Below are positions 55,090 to 64,000 of a stretch of 64,000 nt of DNA, piece by piece. The translations under genes were made by a program, and so were the position numbers. Source of the DNA: Roseospira marina. Its GTDB lineage: Bacteria; Pseudomonadota; Alphaproteobacteria; Rhodospirillales; Rhodospirillaceae. The stretch is from the NCBI RefSeq assembly GCF_014197855.1, contig NZ_JACIGJ010000004.1, positions 332,260 through 396,259 of the forward strand, read 5' to 3'. Position 1 is the stretch's first letter, and each line of letters starts with the position of its first letter. The notes under the pieces were generated by a model that had not been told where the DNA came from, made no database searches, and worked only from the letters and a program-made list of their open reading frames with translations.

Positions 55090-56155
55090 AGCCTGATGAG
55101 GCCGGGGCATTACTGCCGCGGAAAGGTCATCAAACGCCTAACCACATCCGCCCGCATTGTTGTGCTTCAATGAGGCCGGGGCATTACTGCCCCGGAAAGG
55201 CGTCGAATACGGTACCAACGAAGTTTACCGGTTTTAGCTTCAATGAGGCCGGGGCATTACTGCCCCGGAAAGCACACGACGATCGGGACGAGGTGCATAT
55301 TTCCCCGCTGGCTTCAATGAGGCCGGGGCATTACTGCCCCGGAAAGTCTCATCGCGGGCAGAATAGCGGGGGTGTCAGAATGCTTCAATGAGGCCGGGGC
55401 ATTACTGCCCCGGAAAGGGCACGGCCGAGACCGTGGTCACGCCCGACCGGATCGCTTCAATGAGGCCGGGGCATTACTGCCCCGGAAAGCGCTGGCCGCC
55501 GACAAGGACCAGGCCAAGATCGTGTTCACGCTTCAATGAGGCCGGGGCATTACTGCCCCGGAAAGGTTTTTTTGTGTCTGGTGGTCACCGGCTGTGAAAG
55601 CCTGCTTCAATGAGGCCGGGGCATTACTGCCCCGGAAAGGCGTTGTCGTTGCTCGACGCGGCAGCCTGCACGGCCGCGCTTCAATGAGGCCGGGGCATTA
55701 CTGCCCCGGAAAGGCATTCGCGGCCGTGACCACAGATGGCGCCCAGCCTGGCTTCAATGAGGCCGGGGCATTACTGCCCCGGAAAGGATGTGGCTGGACT
55801 GGACGGACGAAGCCGACCCGGCCGGGGCTTCAATGAGGCCGGGGCATTACTGCCCCGGAAAGCTCCGTTTCTCTGGGACTGCAATATGGTGTTCCCCTTG
55901 CTTCAATGAGGCCGGGGCATTACTGCCCCGGAAAGAACACGGTGAGCCCGCTCTCCTGTGCCACCGCGCGCAGCTTCAATGAGGCCGGGGCATTACTGCC
56001 CCGGAAAGGGCGCAGAGGGCGGGGTTTCGGCCGAAGAGATCGCCGCTTCAATGAGGCCGGGGCATTACTGCCCCGGAAAGCCAGCGACCAACGGGCCGGC
56101 TCTATCGGCCAGTCCTCATGCTTCAATGAGGCCGGGGCATTACTGCCCCGGAAAG
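55090..56155 (-). CRISPR. CRISPR array, 15 repeats of 36 bp, 14 spacers
   Basis: Fourteen copies of a 36-bp repeat are identical and the one at 55090-55125 is degenerate (about seven differences). Starts: 55090, 55164, 55237, 55311, 55382, 55454, 55530, 55604, 55678, 55751, 55827, 55900, 55973, 56045 and 56120. Spacers are 35-40 bp. On the minus strand the repeat starts CTTTCCGGGG and ends CCTCATTGAAGC; CCGGGGCA and TGCCCCGG form an 8-bp stem with loop GTAA. The ATTGAAGC end, the decayed repeat at the low-coordinate end and the neighbouring cas2 all show leftward transcription, with newest spacers near 56100. Confidence 0.98.
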
Positions 56156-56386
56156 AGCTCGGCTGTAACCGGCGGCTCTAGTTGGGATTTTACCACCGTT
56201 TTCGAGCGCTCGCCAGAGCCCCGAGTCGATACGGCTCCCACGGTGCTCAGGAACTGCGCCGCGCACCTGCTACCGCTTTGTTTTACAATGTCAAAAAGCG
56301 TTTGCGAGCGCTCCCCGAGTCGCGAGCGCCACAGGAGCGCTCGCAGCGGCCGGGCGGCTCGCGCCTCACAGCAATCCGAGTGAAGG
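56156..56386 (-). promoter_or_regulatory. CRISPR leader
   Basis: The 231 bp between cas2 and the first repeat are non-coding and should hold the array promoter and the integration signals for Cas1-Cas2. The part beside the array contains AT-rich words (GGGATTTTACCACCG; TTTGTTTTACAATGTC). GCGAGCGCT-type inverted motifs recur (GAGCGCTCG near 56203, GCGAGCGCTCC near 56307, GAGCGCTCGC near 56336), which could bind a regulator. Leader role is inferred from position and array polarity. Confidence 0.75.
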
Positions 56387-56689
56387 TTACACGATGATCG
56401 GTGTGCGTTCCACCACCGCCACGGTCTTTCCCAGGCTTTCCAGGCGGGGCTTCACGGTCTCGGCCGGGCCCAGATCAAGGATGAGCACATGGTCGGCGCC
56501 GTCGTGGATGGCCTCGGTCAGCGCCCCGCGCAATTGGACGAGACGTTTGCGCGACAGGCGGCACTGGAATACGGACAGTTGCAGCCATTCGCCGTAGCCG
56601 TTCATGACCTTCCACACCCGACGCCAGCGCTTCGGGTCGGCGATGTCGTAGGTGATGATGTAGAGGTGCTCGTCGGTCTGCGCTGGCAT
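56387..56689 (-). CDS. cas2: CRISPR-associated endonuclease Cas2
   Basis: The 100-residue protein has the ferredoxin-like Cas2 fold: the first strand YIITYDIADPKRWRRVWKVM with the conserved Asp, then YGEWLQLSVFQCRLS and the late DHVLILDLG. Cas2 forms a complex with Cas1 for spacer acquisition. The ATG giving MPAQTDEH was chosen because the family starts just before the first strand; the frame is open much further upstream but not conserved there. It is the last gene of the operon, next to the array. Confidence 0.95.
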   Translation of the reverse strand: MPAQTDEHLYIITYDIADPKRWRRVWKVMNGYGEWLQLSVFQCRLSRKRLVQLRGALTEAIHDGADHVLILDLGPAETVKPRLESLGKTVAVVERTPIIV

Positions 56690-56705
56690 GGTGGGAGTCT
56701 TTCTT

Positions 56706-56840
56706 TTGTCTGATCGCCGGAGCCGCCGCGCGGCCCGGCTCCGTCCCTGCGGGACGCCGGCGCGGTCGCGCCGGTCTGGTGGGCCTTGTCTGATCGCCGG
56801 AGCCGCCGCGCGGCCCGTCTCCGTCCCTGCGGGACGCCGG
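56706..56840. repeat. 55-bp direct repeat pair between cas4-cas1 and cas2
   Basis: Positions 56706-56760 and 56786-56840 are identical except for one base (CCCGGCT against CCCGTCT), at an 80-bp period. Each copy ends with CGTCCC-TGC-GGGACG, a small perfect hairpin. The pair fills most of the 161-bp gap between the two genes. It is not related to the CRISPR repeat. It may reduce or separate cas2 expression. Confidence 0.85.
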
Positions 56841-56850
56841 CCCTGCGTCC

Positions 56851-58578
56851 CTATCGCGGTGTGACCCAGGGGAAGGTGTCGATCTCCCCTTGCAGGTGCC
56901 GGCACAGCAGGCGGGCCTGCACCTCGATCAGACGGCGGTAGCTGATCTGATAGCCGAACACGGGGTGAGTCAGGTCCTGCTCCAGGCGGCGTTCGAAGGC
57001 GGCGATCAAGGCCTTGCGCGCCGTCGGCGCCATGGCGCAGCCGCCCGCCGCGCGTACGAAGTCGCCGGGCGCGACCTCGCCATTGTTGATGACCGTCAGC
57101 ACGGCGGAGTCCGCGATCAGTGGGCGGTCGGGCTCCATCAGGTCCAGGGCGAGGGCCGGGCGGCCGTGGCGGACGGTGTGGTAGAAGCCCCGGTACGGGT
57201 CCAGCCCCACGCCCGACAGCGCCACATGCCACGTGCGCACCAGCAGGGCATAAGCGAACGACAGCAGGGCGTTGACCGGATCGGCCGGCGGGCGGCGGTT
57301 GCGGTGCCGGAAATCGAAGCCGGCCGGGCCATCCGCCTTCAGCATGACGGGAAACGCGCCGAAATAGGCTGCGGCCGCCGCGCCCTCAATGCCCAGCAGA
57401 GTAGCGGTGTCCGGGGCGCGCCCGGCCTCCTCGGCGAGACGCTTCAGGGCCAGAAGAGGCTCGGCGACGGCCTCGGGCGGGTGCGCCTCGCGGCGGTTGC
57501 GACGTAACAGAGTGCGGGCGTTGCGGATCTTGGCCGCCACCAGCCCGCGCGCGAATCGCAGCGACCAGCCGGTGTCGAAGGCGCAGCGGTATTGGGCCTC
57601 GCGCGCCGCCACGGTGCGGTGGCCGAGGCCCACCGTATGCCCCAGGAACCAGCCGCCGTAGCTGTACCAGGACACGGGGATCTCGCGGCGCATCAGCTCG
57701 TGCAGGGCCGGGGCGGTGACGGAGACGTTGCCGAACAGCACGAGTTGGGAGATCTCGGTCAGGCGGGCCTTCACCGGCGGGGCGTCGTCGATGCTGACCT
57801 GGAGTTGCTCGCCGGTTTTGCCAACCTTGCCGTGGCCGGCTTGCACGACCAGCGGCAAGGCCTCCGGCCGCGCGGCGGCCAGCGGGCGCGGGGCCGGAGC
57901 CGCGCCGAGCGCGTGGCCGATCTCGTCGGGCAGACAGATCCCGACCAGGGCGCAGCGCGGGCATTTGGGGCTGTCGATCAGCGGTGGCGGCGGGCGGGCC
58001 TGGGCCGCCGCCAGCCGCAGGCCGTGGACCGCGTGCAGGGCGGCGTGGCGCAAGGCGTCGTCGAAGGGTACGCGCACCCGCTCCCGGCTGGCGCGATAAT
58101 ACAGAAAGCCCTCGTCGCAGCGGTAGCCGTGGTCCTCCAGAAGCAGACCTTGCAGGCACACCTGGATCCGCTCCGGGTCGTAGGCCCCGGTGGCGACGTG
58201 TGGCCGCTTGCCGCGCTTGGTGTCCACGGGGCTGACGCGGCCGCCGTCGCCCTCCACCAGGTCCAGGACGCCGGTGATGCCCAGGCGCTCCGACGTCAGG
58301 GCAACGGAGCGGGCCTGGATGTCCTCGGTATCGTCCTCGGTTGGCGGGGATTCCGGGAGGTGTCCGCCGCCCGCATCGACCCGCTTGTGGACCTGGCGGC
58401 CTTCCTCGGTGTCGGCGCTGTCTGCCCAGGCCCCGTCCACCCACATCAGCCACGCCAAACGCGGGCAGTAGACGAACTCGTTGACCATCCGCACCGGGAC
58501 CAGCGCCGCGCCCTCCGGGACCTGTGGAGGCGGTAAAGGGAGTTCCGGTTCACGGTCCGGATCGGGGCGCGGTGTCAT
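56851..58578 (-). CDS. cas4-cas1: Cas4-Cas1 fusion protein (subtype I-G)
   Basis: The 575-residue protein joins Cas4 (to about residue 220) and Cas1 (about 240-575), a form typical of subtype I-G (I-U). Cas4 keeps C38 in FVYCPRL and C206, C209 and C215 in KCPRCALVGIC for an Fe-S cluster, and the nuclease residues D106 (VLDLVEG), D119 and K121 (VDTKRGK). Cas1 keeps the metal triad E398 (LLGIEGAAA), H467 (YRGFYH) and E482 (LDLMEPDRP). It should select, trim and insert spacers. The gene follows csb2 by 9 bp. Confidence 0.96.
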   Translation of the reverse strand: MTPRPDPDREPELPLPPPQVPEGAALVPVRMVNEFVYCPRLAWLMWVDGAWADSADTEEGRQVHKRVDAGGGHLPESPPTEDDTEDIQARSVALTSERLGITGVLDLVEGDGGRVSPVDTKRGKRPHVATGAYDPERIQVCLQGLLLEDHGYRCDEGFLYYRASRERVRVPFDDALRHAALHAVHGLRLAAAQARPPPPLIDSPKCPRCALVGICLPDEIGHALGAAPAPRPLAAARPEALPLVVQAGHGKVGKTGEQLQVSIDDAPPVKARLTEISQLVLFGNVSVTAPALHELMRREIPVSWYSYGGWFLGHTVGLGHRTVAAREAQYRCAFDTGWSLRFARGLVAAKIRNARTLLRRNRREAHPPEAVAEPLLALKRLAEEAGRAPDTATLLGIEGAAAAAYFGAFPVMLKADGPAGFDFRHRNRRPPADPVNALLSFAYALLVRTWHVALSGVGLDPYRGFYHTVRHGRPALALDLMEPDRPLIADSAVLTVINNGEVAPGDFVRAAGGCAMAPTARKALIAAFERRLEQDLTHPVFGYQISYRRLIEVQARLLCRHLQGEIDTFPWVTPR

Positions 58579-58587
58579 GGCGGTTGC

Positions 58588-60234
58588 CTATGGAATGGAC
58601 TCGAACAGGCCGAGGCCGAAATGGCTGCCGAAGCCAAGGGCCAACGGGCCGGCTCTCTCCGACGGAAAGACCACGGTCAGGAAGGTCCCCTGACTGTCCG
58701 GCTGGCGCTCCCCCTGCCGCGACCGGAAACGGTGGAAGTGGATGGGACGAAGGGTCTTGCCACCCTTGAGGTGGACGGTGGGTTCCACTTCGACGTGAAC
58801 GGCCTCCGCGTCTTCCTTGCTCAGGATACCACGCCGGACCAACAGGCGGCGCACCTCTGCGGGATAGCCGCCCCTTTTCAGATGTCCGGCGGCCAGGAAC
58901 GGGGTGATGCTGGTCCAGGTCCGCGACGGACCGAATAGGCGGCTGACCGGCGCGAAGTCGGCTGGCCGACCAAAGCCTTCAAGAGCCAGATGCCATTCCT
59001 TGGCGGCGCGGGCGTGGGCCTCCGTGTCCTCCGGGTCGCGCCGCGTCGGGTTGAGCCACAGCTTGCGCAGGCCGGACAGTCTGGCCTGGGCAGAGCCATC
59101 AAATCCCCCCGGCAGCCAGACCGCGATGTGGTCGATCCAACCGTCACGATCCACGTCTTCCGGCAGCCAGAAGGCATGGGCATGGCCGGGGTCGTCCCGC
59201 AGGGCGCCGTTGTCGCCGCCATGGCCGGAAATCTCCGGCGGGGCGTTGAACCGGCCCGTCTCCGTGTCCCGGCCGAAGGTGCTCATGGCCGCGAGGCGCG
59301 CCAGTTCGCCGATGCGAATGGTGTCCTCCACGCGCGGGCGCGGGCGGCCCGTCAGCACCCAGCGGGCGACGGTGGGACGTGCTGCGTTCGTGTGGATCGC
59401 CGGCCCGGCGGGGCGGTGACGGCGACGGGCCGTGGGGGAGAGGGGCGGGCGGACATAGACGACCTCCCGCGATGCCGGCGGACGGGTCCACCCGACCCTT
59501 TGCAGATCACCCGTGTCCAGCGACAGGGCGTCGAGCAGGGACTCGGGGAGAGTGCCACCCAGGTCCTTCTCGACCTTTTTGGCCAGGGCTTTCGCCGTCG
59601 GCGCCGTCTTGCCGGCGTCGGTCTCCGCCGTGCGACGGCGCGCCTCGGCTTCGGCCACCAGGCGGGCCCTTTCGTCGGCATAGAGGGCTGCCGGCAGGGG
59701 CACCAGCACGCGCACGGGATCGCCCTCCGGCGCGGTGTGCCCGGTGCCGTTGGTGGGCCGGCAATTGGCCGTCTCGGCGGGCCAGTCGGTGGTGACCGCG
59801 GCCTCCACCCAGCTTTCCGCCCGACCGAGGTAGCCGAGCCCGTCCGCCAGATCCCGAGCCAGGGCCAGCAGGTCGTCATCCAGGGTCACGTCAGGCCACG
59901 CGGCGACGATGGCGCTGTCCCGGGGCAGATGGGCGAACGCATCGAAGACGAGCGTCGTTTTCACCGGGGCCGGCATGTAGTGGCGGGTGTGGCTGTGGAC
60001 CGCATCGTCCGGCAGGCGGAAGACGGGCGGGGTTTCGGCCAGGGCCTCGATCAGGCGGGCCAGCGTGTCACGCGGCCAGCGGTCATGGTCACCCTTGCGC
60101 CACCAGGTGGCGACAAGCGCGCGCAGTAGCCGCCACGGCTCCGGCGGCCACGCCACGTCGGCCTCGTTGACGTTCCGCCCCCAGGGCGTGGCGTGATACC
60201 GCCCGGCCGGGAAGCGCAGGATCAGAGCGAACAT
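58588..60234 (-). CDS. csb2: Csb2 (GSU0054 family; Cas5-Cas6-like) protein
   Basis: The 548-residue protein begins MFALILRFPAGRYHATPWG and continues NEADVAWPPEPWRLLRALVATWW, the family's opening. It ends with a glycine-rich SHFGLGLFESIP, as in Cas6-type RAMP proteins. In subtype I-G this protein acts as both Cas5-like complex subunit and Cas6-like repeat-processing enzyme. It is of normal family length. It starts 5 bp after the chimeric Csx17-Csb1 gene, so its translation is probably coupled. Confidence 0.92.
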   Translation of the reverse strand: MFALILRFPAGRYHATPWGRNVNEADVAWPPEPWRLLRALVATWWRKGDHDRWPRDTLARLIEALAETPPVFRLPDDAVHSHTRHYMPAPVKTTLVFDAFAHLPRDSAIVAAWPDVTLDDDLLALARDLADGLGYLGRAESWVEAAVTTDWPAETANCRPTNGTGHTAPEGDPVRVLVPLPAALYADERARLVAEAEARRRTAETDAGKTAPTAKALAKKVEKDLGGTLPESLLDALSLDTGDLQRVGWTRPPASREVVYVRPPLSPTARRRHRPAGPAIHTNAARPTVARWVLTGRPRPRVEDTIRIGELARLAAMSTFGRDTETGRFNAPPEISGHGGDNGALRDDPGHAHAFWLPEDVDRDGWIDHIAVWLPGGFDGSAQARLSGLRKLWLNPTRRDPEDTEAHARAAKEWHLALEGFGRPADFAPVSRLFGPSRTWTSITPFLAAGHLKRGGYPAEVRRLLVRRGILSKEDAEAVHVEVEPTVHLKGGKTLRPIHFHRFRSRQGERQPDSQGTFLTVVFPSERAGPLALGFGSHFGLGLFESIP

Positions 60235-60239
60235 GGGGG

Positions 60240-63454
<3,215 letters not shown>

Positions 63455-63888
63455 GCTTTCCCCCAAGCAGCCCCCGGCCATGCAATCCATGCAAGCATAT
63501 GCCCCACCCGGAACCCGAATACTCATGCGGGCCAAGCCACAACGCAAGGGGTAGGCGTGCCATGCGGCACGGCATTTGATTGCCAAGTTCCACGGTAACG
63601 CGGACTCGTTCGCTCCCCTTGCCGAATTCCATTCGTCTCATAGCAGGATGCCAGAAACGGTCACAGCACGAGTCGGCACTGGATGGACAATGGGCCGGTG
63701 TCGTTACTGGATTGACATGAAGCGGGGCTCTCTGCCCTTTTGGGGTGGTCGGTGTGAACAGAGACGGCGTCGGACGAAGTGTTATTGTCTTTACCGACAC
63801 CCTCCCTTTTTTCTCATAAATTTCAATGCCTTAAATGAGATCTGCTCACAGATAAGGGAGGGCGCTCCTAAAAAACGATGTGCAGGCA
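63455..63888. other. region upstream of cas3, rising A+T
   Basis: This 434-bp stretch should contain the cas operon promoter. It holds a small inverted repeat CGTGCC/GGCACG at 63556-63571. From about 63690 the sequence becomes clearly richer in A+T (GTTATTGTCTTTACC, TTTTTTCTCATAAATTTC). I see no complete gene. Confidence 0.4.
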
Positions 63889-64000
63889 ATGGGGTGGACG
63901 ACATCGGAGGCTCTCTTTTATATTGCCCTTTTAATCGGTATAATCTCGGCCTTCTTCCCCTTCATGGCCTTTTCTTCATTCTATTACTCCATAGCACGCC
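63889..64000 (+). CDS. start of a possible membrane protein, cut by the window edge
   Basis: From this ATG a frame stays open to the last base: MGWTTSEALFYIALLIGIIS, then AFFPFMAFSSFYYSIAR. A hydrophobic segment of about 20 residues begins near residue 8, so it may be a small membrane or signal-anchored protein. The ribosome site is weak. The codons are AT-rich, unlike the rest of the window, which fits acquired DNA. It is too short to identify. Confidence 0.35.
   Translation, partial: MGWTTSEALFYIALLIGIISAFFPFMAFSSFYYSIAR

Noticed and set aside
54529..55110. A 193-codon minus-strand frame crossing the tRNA-Gly gene
   Set aside because: It runs antisense through a perfect tRNA and its terminator. 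Such frames are common false genes around tRNAs.
54759..56155. Integration of the CRISPR locus into tRNA-Gly as a genomic island
   Set aside because: No integrase gene and no second copy of the tRNA 3' end were found between the tRNA and the window end, so it is only a possibility.
55170..56181. Plus-strand frames encoding repeated RPGHYCPGK peptides across the CRISPR array
   Set aside because: They arise from translating the 36-bp CRISPR repeat in different frames; stops fall irregularly in the spacers and there is no ribosome site.
56387..57232. A 281-residue form of Cas2 with a long N-terminal extension
   Set aside because: The extension is antisense-like shadow of cas4-cas1 and the direct repeats; the conserved Cas2 begins at MPAQTDEH with 100 residues, the usual size.

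Overview
The window is GC-rich chromosomal DNA from an alphaproteobacterium, most like the Rhodospirillales. The evidence is the flbT-flaF flagellar regulator pair, a phasin, an ArsR-methyltransferase/metF operon, pyrB followed by a dihydroorotase-like pyrC, short XRE regulators, and weak reliance on U-tracts at terminators. I cannot name a genus from the sequence alone. Most of the window is densely packed housekeeping sequence on both strands.

Layout. 0.1-2.8 kb: one-carbon/methionine genes (metF with an ArsR-type regulator-methyltransferase and a perfect 20-bp palindrome in front) and a peroxiredoxin. 2.9-9.3 kb: tadA, a DUF2141 protein, dprA, topA, a LysE exporter and a YjhX-like gene. 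9.6-13.2 kb: a sparse region with three unrecognised small proteins and a STAS protein. 13.2-16.1 kb: pyrB-pyrC-plsY. 16.3-19.4 kb: a triple solute-binding-domain GGDEF enzyme. 19.4-21.2 kb: four copies of a roughly 285-bp repeat, each ending in a terminator-like hairpin, around a VOC gene. 21.2-32.6 kb: a fold-III PLP decarboxylase, a phasin, glcB with a glcG-like gene, a photolyase, and a MocR regulator divergent from a phzF / threonine-dehydratase-like / alaX operon. 32.6-43.8 kb: two paralogous XRE regulators, hisB, a SprA-related protein, a NIT-domain chemoreceptor, hisHAFE, an AT-rich acquired acyltransferase and a lipoprotein-like trypsin-family protease. 43.8-54.4 kb: typA, ettA, a Nudix enzyme, a SLAC1/TehA channel, flbT-flaF, a nitroreductase, an Nfu-type Fe-S protein, DUF971, Trm112, a LON-domain protein and a YbbN-like thioredoxin.

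54.8-63.5 kb: after a tRNA-Gly(GCC) lies a CRISPR-Cas locus of subtype I-G (formerly I-U). The array has 15 repeats of 36 bp, the last one degenerate. On the minus strand, cas3, a small chimeric gene, csb2 (cas5/cas6-like), a cas4-cas1 fusion and cas2 run toward the array. The main discovery is the chimeric gene. Its first half is the N-terminus of Csx17 (Cas8-like) and its second half is the C-terminus of Csb1 (Cas7-like), joined in frame, with the rest of both genes absent. The locus keeps a translationally coupled operon and a complete adaptation module, but as read it lacks a full-length large subunit and a full-length backbone subunit. It is either an eroded or adaptation-only I-G system, a stripped-down variant, or an assembly error.

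The last 400 bp are noticeably richer in A+T and contain the start of a membrane-protein reading frame cut by the window edge.
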